DNA of 64,000 bases from CALJXB01 sp965225935. GTDB lineage: Bacteria; Pseudomonadota; Alphaproteobacteria; Kiloniellales; JAKSDN01. Positions 33,267 to 41,455 of this stretch are shown one piece after another (within the stretch, counting starts at the first letter, position 1; every line of letters starts with the position of its first letter). The DNA lies in contig CBDDCC010000013.1 in the NCBI GenBank assembly GCA_965225935.1, positions 248,001-312,000 of the forward strand, in the 5' to 3' direction. Position numbers and translations under genes: made by a program. The notes under the pieces are model-generated. The model was not told the DNA's origin and did not search any database. It was given only the letters and a program-made list of their open reading frames with translations.

Positions 33267-34262
33267 TCAGTTTTCCTTGTAACGCCTGTTGGGAATCGGG
33301 AACCCGCAGCTGGTCCCGTCCTTGACCTCGACCTGGTCCTCCCAAGGCAGTCTGTAGCGGCCGGATACGAGATCGTGCATGTAGGTGTAGGGGCAGTCCT
33401 GGGCGCCATCCTTAACCGCGACGTAGCCCCGGTGCCCGAACTGATAGATGTTGTTCTCCACTCCCCAGAGGCGCCGGGCCTCGTCCGCCTGTTTCGGCCT
33501 AACCTCGGCGGTTATGATCTCGTCGGGCACGCCATTGCCTTCGACGAGTGGCTGACCGTCGTAGTTCACGATCATTCCTTCGCCCATCGAGTTGAAGGCT
33601 CCGTCGGTTCCCGCCATGCAGACATTCGCGGTGTACATGAGGTTGCAGAAGGAATTGGCTTGGTTCGTGATTTTCCACGAGTGCCGGATCGGCGCCGTGT
33701 AGCCCGCCGTTCTCAGCATGATATTGGCTCCCTGATATGCACACTCCCGCGCCACTTCAGGGAACATGCCGTCGTGGCAAATCGCCAGGGCCAGCGTGCT
33801 TCCGTTCGGCCCGTCACAGACCTTGAGGCCCAGGTCGCCCGGTTCCCACGGCTCCACCGGCACCCAGGGATGCAGCTTTCGATAGTAGAGTTTGATGTCT
33901 CCGCTATCATCGATGATGAGACCGCTGTTGTACGGATTTCCTCCGTCGTTCTGCTCCATGATCGAGAAGCAGCCCCAGATCTCGTTCTCCTTGCAGGCGC
34001 GCTTGAATTCCGCGACCTCGGGTCCGTCGAGGCTGCACATTATCTCGGGGTTCGTGTCCATCGAAAGGCCGTGCAGCGCGTATTCCGGAAACACCACCAG
34101 GTCCATTGTGGGCATCCCGCGCTTGGCCTTGCGGACCATGCTGCAGATCTTTTCGGTTTGGGCCGCCAAGTCATCCTTTTGAACCACGTTCGGCAATTGC
34201 AGCTGAACCAGCCCTATAACGACCCCGTCAGGTGATTTGTTCAGGCCACCGAGACCACTCAT
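33267..34262 (-). CDS. amiF: Formamidase (AmiF)
   Basis: A 331-aa nitrilase-superfamily amidase that hydrolyses formamide to formate and ammonia in the cytoplasm. The Glu-Lys-Cys triad is visible: Glu60 in VVFPEYALHG, Lys129 in YYRKLHPW and Cys162 in AICHDGMFPEVAREC. The N-terminus SGLGGLNKSPDGVVIGLVQL, together with GVENNIYQFGHRGYVAVKDG and KDGTSCGFP, separates it from the related aliphatic amidase AmiE. The ATG at 34262 follows AAAGGA; the longer frame adds 16 unrelated residues. It lies within a transporter operon, between permease and ATPase genes, with AmiC/AmiR-type regulators downstream. Confidence 0.95.
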   Translation of the reverse strand: MSGLGGLNKSPDGVVIGLVQLQLPNVVQKDDLAAQTEKICSMVRKAKRGMPTMDLVVFPEYALHGLSMDTNPEIMCSLDGPEVAEFKRACKENEIWGCFSIMEQNDGGNPYNSGLIIDDSGDIKLYYRKLHPWVPVEPWEPGDLGLKVCDGPNGSTLALAICHDGMFPEVARECAYQGANIMLRTAGYTAPIRHSWKITNQANSFCNLMYTANVCMAGTDGAFNSMGEGMIVNYDGQPLVEGNGVPDEIITAEVRPKQADEARRLWGVENNIYQFGHRGYVAVKDGAQDCPYTYMHDLVSGRYRLPWEDQVEVKDGTSCGFPIPNRRYKEN

Positions 34263-34306
34263 GACGTTCCATTCCTTTCGTTGCGTGAGTGAACCTCCAT
34301 GAGCAC

Positions 34307-35239
34307 TCACTTTGTCACACTAAGTTCCCCCGGCGCGCCGATGAGACGGCGTTTTGGTGAACTGCTGATCACCATTATCGCCAAGGTGAGAATGTAGGGC
34401 GCGGCATTGAATAGGTAGTATCCCCAGGTGATGCCCACGGACTGCAACGCCGGGCCCAAAGCTCCTGCGCCGCCGAAGAGAAGCGCGGCAAACAGGCAGT
34501 TGATCGGGTTCCAGCGTGCGAAAATCACCAGCGCCACGGCCATCAGGCCTTGGCCGCTGGAAAGCCCTTCGTTCCAGCTTCCCGGGTAGTAGAGCGAGAG
34601 AAATGCGCCGCCGACCCCGGCCAGAAAACCGCCAGCCACAGTGGACGCGCCGCGGATCAGCAGGACGTCGAAGCCGACAGCCCTCGCTGCCTCTTCGCTA
34701 TCGCCGACCATGCGCACGACCATGCCCCAGCGCGTATTCTTGAAGGCCCAATACATCGCGGGGGCGAGCACTACGCCGATGATGAACAGGACGTTGACCT
34801 TCAATGCCTGCTCGACCTGCGGGATGCTGCTCCACCAGCCCAGATCAATGTCCGGCAGGTTGGGGGCCTTCGGTTGCACGTACGGCTTGCCGAGGAAAAA
34901 CGCTAGCCCGGTTCCGAAAAGCATCAGCGCGATACCGACCGCAATGTCATTCACGCGCTTTAGCGAGCAGACAGTCGCGTGAAGGATCCCGAGCGCCGCG
35001 CCGCTGACCCCCGCCACCAGAACGCCAAGCCAAGGCGAGCCGGTAAGGTAGGCCACGCCATAGGCGCTCATCGCGCCCATGACCAGATTGCCCTCGAGTC
35101 CTAGGTTGAGGCGCCCGCTTTTCTCCGTGAGGCACTCCCCCAGGCTCACGAACAAGAAGGGCGTGCTCACACGGATCGCGCCGCCAAGCACCGCGATCGG
35201 AACGCCCCACCAGCCAAGAGCAGTTGCCGCCTCCTCCAT
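34307..35239 (-). CDS. BMP-type ABC transporter permease (YufQ type)
   Basis: A 310-aa inner-membrane protein of the BPD_transp_2 family. GECLTEKSGRLNLGLEGNLV (the typical 'GE..ER.G..N.G.EG' start of BMP permeases), the loop RMVGDSEEAARAVGFDVLLI and the conserved FLAGVGGAFLSLYYPGSW are visible. About eight membrane segments. It begins 3 bases after the stop of the other permease, so the pair is tightly coupled. Family members usually move nucleosides or related compounds; formamidase in the operon points to an amide. Confidence 0.92.
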   Translation of the reverse strand: MEEAATALGWWGVPIAVLGGAIRVSTPFLFVSLGECLTEKSGRLNLGLEGNLVMGAMSAYGVAYLTGSPWLGVLVAGVSGAALGILHATVCSLKRVNDIAVGIALMLFGTGLAFFLGKPYVQPKAPNLPDIDLGWWSSIPQVEQALKVNVLFIIGVVLAPAMYWAFKNTRWGMVVRMVGDSEEAARAVGFDVLLIRGASTVAGGFLAGVGGAFLSLYYPGSWNEGLSSGQGLMAVALVIFARWNPINCLFAALLFGGAGALGPALQSVGITWGYYLFNAAPYILTLAIMVISSSPKRRLIGAPGELSVTK

Positions 35240-35242
35240 GGT

Positions 35243-36364
35243 CTAGTTCCGATTGAGGCGCATTGCACGAATGCCCGCATAAAGCGGTTCGCTGCCGAGA
35301 ATCACGATGAACATAATGCCCTGCATTACCAGCACGGATGCATCCGGCAAGTCATGCCAACGCTGCAGCAGACCGCCACTAGCCCGAATTCCCCCCAGAA
35401 GGATCGCCGCCGGTATGATGGCGATCGGATTCTGCCGGGCGATGAAGGCGATCAAGATGCCCGTGTAACCATAGCCGGTGACAATCGAGCTGCTTACGCG
35501 ACCATGGACTGCCACGACTTCCGCCATGCCCGCGAGCGCGGCCGCGGCGCCACCCAGGAAGCAGGTGATGATGACCAATCGGCCGACGTTGAGCCCCGCC
35601 AACTGCGCCGCGCGCACGTTGCCGCCCACGATCCGGCCCGCGAACCCGAACACGGTCCGACGCATGACGATAAACATTGAAACGCAAACAACCACGCCGA
35701 CGGCCAGACCCCAGTGCACATCCATTCCGGGTATGGTCCCGAGCATGTTCGGCTCCCCGATGTGCCAGCTGGACGGGCGATGAACCACGCCCGGGTCACG
35801 CAGCGCGCCATCTATCAAGTGGTACATGATCGCGATGGCGATGTAGTTCATGAGCAACGTGGAGATGGTTTCGTTGACGCCGCGGTAGTGGCGTAGCGCC
35901 CCTGCGGAGGCGACCCAAAGTCCGCCGGCCAGCATCGAACCGAGGATCATCCCTCCGATCACCACCGGCGCCGGCAATCCGGCCAGCACCAGGCCGCACA
36001 GCACGCTGGCAACCGCACCGATGACAAGCGCACCTTCCCCGCCGATGACGATCATACCCAACTGCGCCGGCAACGCGGTGCACAAGGCCGTCAGCATCAA
36101 TGGCGCCGCGCGCTGCAAAGTGTTCTGCCAGGAGAACCAGCTGCCGAACGCGCCTTTGTAGATCGAGGCATAGACGTGGAGTGGATTTGTCCCAATGAAC
36201 AGCAGGAAAAGCCCGAACACGAGCAGCGATACGGCGATGGCGACGATAGGGACCGTCAGCGCCTCGACAATCCCAGCGGATCGCGACACCAGGATACTTT
36301 GAATGAACGGCTGGGGCGCTGCCGCAACTTGCCGATCTACCGCCACACCGCCGCCGCCCGCCAT
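35243..36364 (-). CDS. BMP-type ABC transporter permease (YufP type)
   Basis: A 373-aa inner-membrane protein of the same class, longer at the N-terminus. PLMLTALCTALPAQLGMIVI, IGGEGALVIGAVASVL, RGVNETISTLLMNYIAIAIM and the cytoplasmic loop VGGNVRAAQLAGLNVGRLVI are diagnostic. It lies 34 bases after the binding-protein gene and 3 bases before its partner permease. The start at 36364 is the first ATG; the first ~20 residues are glycine- and alanine-rich and the true start may be slightly downstream. Confidence 0.92.
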   Translation of the reverse strand: MAGGGGVAVDRQVAAAPQPFIQSILVSRSAGIVEALTVPIVAIAVSLLVFGLFLLFIGTNPLHVYASIYKGAFGSWFSWQNTLQRAAPLMLTALCTALPAQLGMIVIGGEGALVIGAVASVLCGLVLAGLPAPVVIGGMILGSMLAGGLWVASAGALRHYRGVNETISTLLMNYIAIAIMYHLIDGALRDPGVVHRPSSWHIGEPNMLGTIPGMDVHWGLAVGVVVCVSMFIVMRRTVFGFAGRIVGGNVRAAQLAGLNVGRLVIITCFLGGAAAALAGMAEVVAVHGRVSSSIVTGYGYTGILIAFIARQNPIAIIPAAILLGGIRASGGLLQRWHDLPDASVLVMQGIMFIVILGSEPLYAGIRAMRLNRN

Positions 36365-36398
36365 CTAGGCTTTCCAGGCTGCAAGCATTGGGAACAGC

Positions 36399-37523
36399 TC
36401 AACCGCCGGTCTGACCGATGACACCGTCCACGAACCAGTTCATGGACTCGAGCCACAGGGCGGTTTCCTCGTGGGATGTGCCCTCGGGAATGACCGTGTT
36501 GCCAGCGTTGTCCGACATCGGGCCCGAATAGATGCGGATCTCCCCGGTCTCGAACTTTGCAACCGCTGCGTCGGCGTCCTTGCGTGCGTCGTCCGTGACG
36601 TCGGGACCGTATGGCGAGTTCTTCACCAAGCCGTCCTTCAACCCGCCGCGCCGCATATGGGGCCAGTCCTCGCCGGCCAGCAGCCAACTGACATAGTCGC
36701 TGTAGACCTTGGACCAATTCCATTCCGCACCGGTGAGATAGCCTTGAGGCGCCAGGAACGACTGGTCCATGTGGTAGCCGCAACTGTAGAGGCCGCGTTT
36801 CTCTGCGGTCTCGACCACGACTTTCGGGCTGTCGACGTGACAGGTCACGACCTCGATGCCTTGATCCGCCAGCGAGTTCACGGATTCCGCCTCCTTGACC
36901 GGCAGGACCCAATCGCCGGTGAAGACGACCTGCGTCGTGGCGTCCGGGTTGACGGTTCGCGCGCCCAGGGTGAACGAGTTGATGTTCCGAATTGAGGCGG
37001 GATAGGGCTTGGCGCCCACGAAGCCGAGTTTGCCTCCCTTGGCCATATGGCCGGCCACGATGCCAGAGATGTACTGGGCTTGGTCTATGTAGCCATTGTA
37101 GCTGCCGGCATTTGCGGGCATGCCGTCTTCCCAGACCGTTGGCGCCGCATGGAGGAACTGAACTTCCGGGTACTTCTCGGCCACCTTCAACATGTGATCC
37201 CAATAGCCGAACGATGTCGCAAAGATCAGCTTCGCATTGTCGAAGTTGATCATGCTCTCCATGCTTTTCTGCACCTCGACGGTTTCCGGGACCCTCTCCT
37301 CATCGATGACGCTCACGCCGTCCAGGTTCGACAGGCTGGAAATACCCTCCGCATGGGCCTGGTTCCACCCGACGTCGGTCTTCGGCCCGACATAGAGTGC
37401 GCCGACAACCAAGTCCGACGCCCGAGCTTTCCGCGATAGAAGTGATGCACCGAGGGCAGTGACACCGGTCGCTCCGAGACCCTTGACGACGGCCCGCCGA
37501 TTGCACGTATACCTTGCAGTCAT
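36399..37523 (-). CDS. BMP-family ABC solute-binding protein with Tat-type signal
   Basis: A 374-aa binding protein of the basic membrane protein/PnrA family. The N-terminus TCNRRAVVKGLGATGVTALG has twin arginines and a hydrophobic stretch, so Tat export is likely; cleavage is probably near RKARA-SD. BMP hallmarks are GALYVGPKTDVGWNQAHAEG, IFATSFGYWDHMLKVAEKYP, YISGIVAGHMAKGGKLGFVG and GIEVVTCHVDSPKVVVETAE. The ATG at 37523 follows GGGGAGG. First gene of an operon with two permeases, formamidase, ATPase and AmiC/AmiR-type genes. About 240 bases of leader precede it. Confidence 0.93.
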   Translation of the reverse strand: MTARYTCNRRAVVKGLGATGVTALGASLLSRKARASDLVVGALYVGPKTDVGWNQAHAEGISSLSNLDGVSVIDEERVPETVEVQKSMESMINFDNAKLIFATSFGYWDHMLKVAEKYPEVQFLHAAPTVWEDGMPANAGSYNGYIDQAQYISGIVAGHMAKGGKLGFVGAKPYPASIRNINSFTLGARTVNPDATTQVVFTGDWVLPVKEAESVNSLADQGIEVVTCHVDSPKVVVETAEKRGLYSCGYHMDQSFLAPQGYLTGAEWNWSKVYSDYVSWLLAGEDWPHMRRGGLKDGLVKNSPYGPDVTDDARKDADAAVAKFETGEIRIYSGPMSDNAGNTVIPEGTSHEETALWLESMNWFVDGVIGQTGG

Positions 37524-37642
37524 AACCTTGCCTCCCCACTCCAATGACGCTTTCTAGTTCGACCTCGAGGCTCTCGCTGAGCGCTCGCCAGATCCTGGCG
37601 TTCGATCGGATCCGAATTGACTGAGACGGCTGCACAAAAGAC

Positions 37643-37678
37643 AAAAGCCCTGTGCGCAATTCTACGCACGGGGCTTTT
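37643..37678 (-). terminator. Intrinsic terminator in the leader of the BMP/formamidase operon
   Basis: Transcribed leftward, a 14-bp stem (AAAAGCCCCGTGCG / CGCACAGGGCTTTT, one G-U pair) with an 8-base loop is followed by GTCTTTTGTG. It lies between the promoter (37769-37797) and the first gene (37523), so without antitermination the operon would be cut off. An ANTAR-domain protein is encoded at the end of the same operon. Confidence 0.8.
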
Positions 37679-37690
37679 TCGACCCTTAGA

Positions 37691-37716
37691 AAGTCGCGAC
37701 TGTGCCGGCGCGACTT
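37691..37716 (-). promoter_or_regulatory. Leader stem-loop upstream of the terminator (candidate ANTAR target)
   Basis: In the leftward transcript an 8-bp perfect stem (AAGTCGCG / CGCGACTT) closes a 10-base loop, CCGGCACAGT. It ends 13 bases before the terminator. ANTAR targets are two tandem stem-loops with conserved A and G in the loop, the second one competing with the terminator. Only one strong stem is obvious here and its loop is longer than the six-base consensus, so the detailed match is unproven. Confidence 0.45.
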
Positions 37717-37768
37717 CCAGTATGCTGCTCGTCTGAGTTTGGTTCGATCGACGCTGGTGTCTGACTCA

Positions 37769-37797
37769 ATGCTACGGTGATGGGCTGCCTTTGTCAA
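37769..37797 (-). promoter_or_regulatory. Sigma-70 promoter of the BMP/formamidase operon
   Basis: On the minus strand a perfect TTGACA (37797-37792) is followed after exactly 17 bases by TAGCAT (37774-37769). Transcription would begin near 37762 and run through the stem-loop and the terminator before reaching the binding-protein gene. Confidence 0.65.
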
Positions 37798-37800
37798 CGA

Positions 37801-38517
37801 AGCGCGCATGGCGGTCCGTGCCAAGCCGGTGCGCAGTGTCTCGGTCGATCCGGAATCGCGAGCTTGAGAGCTTGGCCGACCAGACCTGAGCGGCTCGCCT
37901 TTGGCGCCGACCTTGTGCCGGCATTCATCGCTCTGTCGTGCTCACCTCGATCGTTTTCTTCTGCGGCCAGCGAAACCACTTCGGGATCCGCAGGGGTCCG
38001 GCAGAGGCAACCGCATGGGAAGGTGAGCCAGAGGCAATCGACTCCGAGGATCCAAAGACTCATGTAAACGCAATCGAGTTCGATGGTGCCGCGGAACGAC
38101 CCTTGCAGCATGGGATTAGGAACAGCTCCTGGTCGGCTGCTGCGCCGCCACTGCCGCTAGCGGAGGGGGGAATCGTCCTCGCGCTTATACTTCGCCCGCC
38201 AACTCCCGAAAGCCTTCAGCGCGCCCCCTTGTGACTCTCAATACTCCCGTTGATCTTGGCCGCTCCGCTTCCACGCCTCGTCGTGTGTACACCAGAGAGC
38301 CTCGCCGTATCGCGGCGGCGAGGCGGCCGATTCTCCAGACCTGCGGTCCCAAGGATTTCCTCCGGGCTGGATCTAACCGACCGGCACCGAGCCTGCAAAG
38401 ATGTCATGGGAGCAAGTGCGATCGAAGAGCATCGGCGGCTTCGACGAGCGGGATTGGAGACTCGGCGCCGATCCACGCTCGGATTTGCGAGATTGAGCGC
38501 GTCCCAGGGAGTGAGTC
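37801..38517. other. Intergenic region between the formamide operon and haoA
   Basis: About 720 bases, divergent between the leftward formamide operon and rightward haoA. I find no recognisable protein, RNA or insertion-sequence feature. The haoA promoter should lie here, but no convincing -35/-10 pair or palindrome stands out, and the NsrR-like motif seen at 49077 is not repeated. Confidence 0.45.
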
Positions 38518-40242
38518 ATGGCTAGGGTCCTAGGCATACGCGGATTTGTGATAGCGGTAGGCGCAGCATTCCTCACAGGCATTCCATGGGGTGCGGTCTC
38601 GGCCTTCGACTTGCCGGATGAAACCTACGAGGCGCTGCAAATCGACAGGTCGGCGTCGCCGAAGGAACTCTACGACGCCCTGACAAAACGCTACTACGAT
38701 CCGGAACAGGGCTTCGGCGAAGGCACGCTCGCGGAGTTCTGGGAGCCGATCGCCATCACCAAGTATCTGGCGCCGGGCGTGTACTACGAACCGCCGGCAG
38801 AGCCGGAGGTGGAGGCGACGCGGGGTCAATGCATCGAATGCCATACCTCCGTCACCCCCGGCTGGGTCCATTCCTGGCGGGGCAGCGTTCATGCCAATCT
38901 CAACACGATCCGCGCGCTGCCCGAGTCCGATTCGAGGGCCTACAAGAAGGAGATCATCGCCGAGGTCGAGGACAACCTGCGCTCTCTCGGCAAGCTGGCC
39001 GAGGGCCAGGAGCTGGCGGAGGTCGGCTGCATCGACTGCCATATCGGCGTTGGCGCCGAGAAGGGCACGCACCACACCGAGCTGCGGCTGCCCGACGCCG
39101 CGGTCTGCGGCACCTGCCACCTCAGGCAGTTTGCGGAACGCGAATCCGAGCGCGACACGCTGACCTGGCCCCAGGACCAATGGCCGGCCGGCCGGCCCTC
39201 CCACGCCCTCGACTGGAAGGCGAACGTGGAGACTGCCATCTGGGCCGCCATGGAGCAGCGCGAGGTGGCCGAAGGCTGCACCTTCTGTCACATGAACCAG
39301 AACAAGTGCGACACCTGTCATACGCGCCACGAGTTCTCGACGGTCGACGCCCGCAAACCGGAGGCCTGCGCGACCTGCCACAATGGCGTGGACCACAATG
39401 AGTTCGAGAACTTCATGCTCTCGAAGCATGGCACGGTCTATCAGACGCGCGGCGACACCTGGGACTGGGATGCGCGCCTCGCGGAGTCGATCGACAAGGG
39501 CGGCATGAAGACCCCCACCTGCCAGTTCTGCCACATGGAGTTCGAGGGCGAATTCACCCACAACCTGGTCCGCAAAGTGCGGTGGGCCTTCAACCCCACC
39601 CCCGCGATCGCCGACAATCTAGACCACGAATGGTTCAAGGGGCGCCAGGAGTCCTGGGTGGGAACCTGCACCAACTGTCATTCAGAGCGGTTTGCCCGGA
39701 GCTACCTCGACTTCATCGACAAGGGCACGATCGACGGTTTGGCTCTCGAACAAGAGGCCGGAGAGATCGTGAAGCAGCTCCACGCGGACGGACTGCTGCC
39801 GGGTCAGCAAACCAATCGTCCGGCGCCCCCCGCGCCCGAGAAGGACGGCCCCGGCGCGTTCTTCCAGCTTTTCTGGGCCAAGGGCAACAACCCGAGCAAC
39901 GTCGAGTACGAGTACGCCGAGATGTGGGAGCACCACGTGATCAAGCACTACAAGGGCTTGGCGCATGTGAATCCCGGCGGCTACACCTACACCGATGGCT
40001 GGTCGCAGCTGATCAAGAGCTACGCACGGATCCAGGACGAGAACACCAGGCTGAGAGAGATGGCCGACCTGAAGGCACGCTTGGCTAAGCTCGAGGGCCA
40101 GGACCATGGCAACCTTCTCGACCTCGATGGCGAATTCCAGAAGGCGGGACTGGCCGGCGCCGGCGGCCTGATGCTGCTGATCGGCCTCACGCAGCTCGCA
40201 CGGCGCCGGCGCAGAGAGGAAGACGATGAGCTGCACGTCTAG
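38518..40242 (+). CDS. haoA: Octaheme hydroxylamine dehydrogenase/oxidoreductase (HAO)
   Basis: A 574-aa periplasmic multiheme cytochrome c that oxidises hydroxylamine (to NO or nitrite). It has a signal peptide (residues 1-29, cleavage near AVSA-FD). Eight CxxCH motifs are at Cys105, 171, 197, 254, 264, 284, 335 and 384, as in the octaheme HAO of ammonia oxidizers. Long stretches such as TLTWPQDQWPAGRPSHALDW, GCTFCHMNQNKCDTCHTRHE and HSERFARSYLDFIDKGT closely resemble the Nitrosomonas protein. Tyr491 in NPGGYTYTDGW aligns with the tyrosine that cross-links to the P460 heme of the next subunit, marking an oxidative enzyme rather than a nitrite-reducing relative. A C-terminal membrane anchor (about 548-566, followed by arginines) is present. 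The ATG follows GGGAG. Confidence 0.97.
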   Translation: MARVLGIRGFVIAVGAAFLTGIPWGAVSAFDLPDETYEALQIDRSASPKELYDALTKRYYDPEQGFGEGTLAEFWEPIAITKYLAPGVYYEPPAEPEVEATRGQCIECHTSVTPGWVHSWRGSVHANLNTIRALPESDSRAYKKEIIAEVEDNLRSLGKLAEGQELAEVGCIDCHIGVGAEKGTHHTELRLPDAAVCGTCHLRQFAERESERDTLTWPQDQWPAGRPSHALDWKANVETAIWAAMEQREVAEGCTFCHMNQNKCDTCHTRHEFSTVDARKPEACATCHNGVDHNEFENFMLSKHGTVYQTRGDTWDWDARLAESIDKGGMKTPTCQFCHMEFEGEFTHNLVRKVRWAFNPTPAIADNLDHEWFKGRQESWVGTCTNCHSERFARSYLDFIDKGTIDGLALEQEAGEIVKQLHADGLLPGQQTNRPAPPAPEKDGPGAFFQLFWAKGNNPSNVEYEYAEMWEHHVIKHYKGLAHVNPGGYTYTDGWSQLIKSYARIQDENTRLREMADLKARLAKLEGQDHGNLLDLDGEFQKAGLAGAGGLMLLIGLTQLARRRRREEDDELHV

Positions 40243-41279
40243 TGCCTCTCCCTAGGAACTTTCGAGCCCCCCGATGGCCGGCGGTTGCGCTGATCGTCGG
40301 GGGCTTGATTTGCTTGGCCTGGGTCGCTTTCAAGACCCTTGAGCCGCAGCCCCTGCCTTACGAGCGTGTGCTGGTCGAAGAGGTTCCGCCGGACCGGTTC
40401 CCAGAACTCGGCCTGGAAGCGGACTCCGGCGTCACGGTTCGCAGATATGAGGTCCGGACGGAAGGCATTGCACGGCCCATCGTCGATTTTCACCTCGCCT
40501 ACCGCCGGGATCTCCCGCCGGTCCCGTTGTCCTGGCAAAGCCACCTGAATGAACCGGTCCTGCACTCCGACGCCGATCCCCTGCCGGTGCAGGACGTGGC
40601 CAGAGTCATGGTGGAACATCTTCCCGAGGATGCCGTCGTCTATGCCTGGTGGGACACCTCCCGGCGGCTGGGTCTCTTCGAGGAGATCCCGACGGTGTAT
40701 GGCGCCTCCCATGTCGGCCCGGTCTTCGTACCGTCGGTTTGGCAGGGTCAGGCGGATGCCGTCCGCGAAGAGGAGCGCAGCTTTTGGGGTTCGAGCGCAG
40801 GCCCGCCGCCGACCGGGTCGAATGGCTTCGCCCGCTTCGTCGACGCGCTCGCTCTGGACGTTCACGCGGGCACGGCTGCGCTGCGCGAGATGGCGGACGG
40901 GAAGCCCGCTTTCATCGCCCTCAGTCTATCGGATGCCTACAAGCTCGGTGCCATGGCGCCCGAAAAATTCGGCATCGGCTTCAAGGATTTCGCGAAGTCG
41001 AGCCAATCCCATGGGCTGATCAAGGGCGTCAAGGAGTGGATCAACGACAACGGCTACGGCGCTTATTCCGTCTACCCGACCCACGAGAGCGTGGTCCGGA
41101 TCTTTTTCCTTACCGACGAGGTCAGTCAGCATACCTTGCTTGCGTCGCTTTTGCCCTTCGACAGCTCGAACCCGGCCCAGGTGCCGGGGACGCGCTTGGT
41201 CTACCAGCACCGAGGCTATTGGATTTATGAGCTGTTGGAGGGTGACGCGCCCCGCGCGACCGCAGAATCCGATTCTTGA
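40242..41279 (+). CDS. haoB: HaoB-type protein accompanying hydroxylamine oxidoreductase
   Basis: A 345-aa protein with one N-terminal membrane anchor (about 13-31, VALIVGGLICLAWVAFKTLE) and a periplasmic domain with no heme motif. Position directly after haoA and features such as WWDTSRRLGLFEEIPTVYGA, with the late EWINDNGYGAYSVYPTHE and YQHRGYWIYELL, match HaoB proteins that accompany haoA in ammonia oxidizers and methanotrophs. Its exact role, likely in HAO assembly or turnover, is not established. It begins with GTG, sharing one base with the haoA stop. Tight coupling with haoA suggests equal production. Confidence 0.88.
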   Translation: MPLPRNFRAPRWPAVALIVGGLICLAWVAFKTLEPQPLPYERVLVEEVPPDRFPELGLEADSGVTVRRYEVRTEGIARPIVDFHLAYRRDLPPVPLSWQSHLNEPVLHSDADPLPVQDVARVMVEHLPEDAVVYAWWDTSRRLGLFEEIPTVYGASHVGPVFVPSVWQGQADAVREEERSFWGSSAGPPPTGSNGFARFVDALALDVHAGTAALREMADGKPAFIALSLSDAYKLGAMAPEKFGIGFKDFAKSSQSHGLIKGVKEWINDNGYGAYSVYPTHESVVRIFFLTDEVSQHTLLASLLPFDSSNPAQVPGTRLVYQHRGYWIYELLEGDAPRATAESDS

Positions 41280-41455
41280 ATACGGATTTTGATATTCCTA
41301 TGCTTCACATGCACTTAGATCGGGATTGGCGCAAAGGCAGCCGACCTTGGTCCCATATATGAGTCTTCCTGCGGCACTAAAAAACGCACAACCAGTGGCG
41401 CTATCATGGTGCCACGCGAGATGGGGCCAGAGCTGCATGAGACGGGAGGGGACCT

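Noticed and set aside
33267..34262. Aliphatic amidase AmiE
   Set aside because: The N-terminal SGLGGLNKSP block and C-terminal KDGTSCGFP are those of formamidase; the AmiC/AmiR neighbours alone do not make it AmiE.
38518..40242. Octaheme nitrite reductase or other reductive HAO relative
   Set aside because: A tyrosine occupies the P460 cross-link position and haoB follows; reductive relatives lack the tyrosine.
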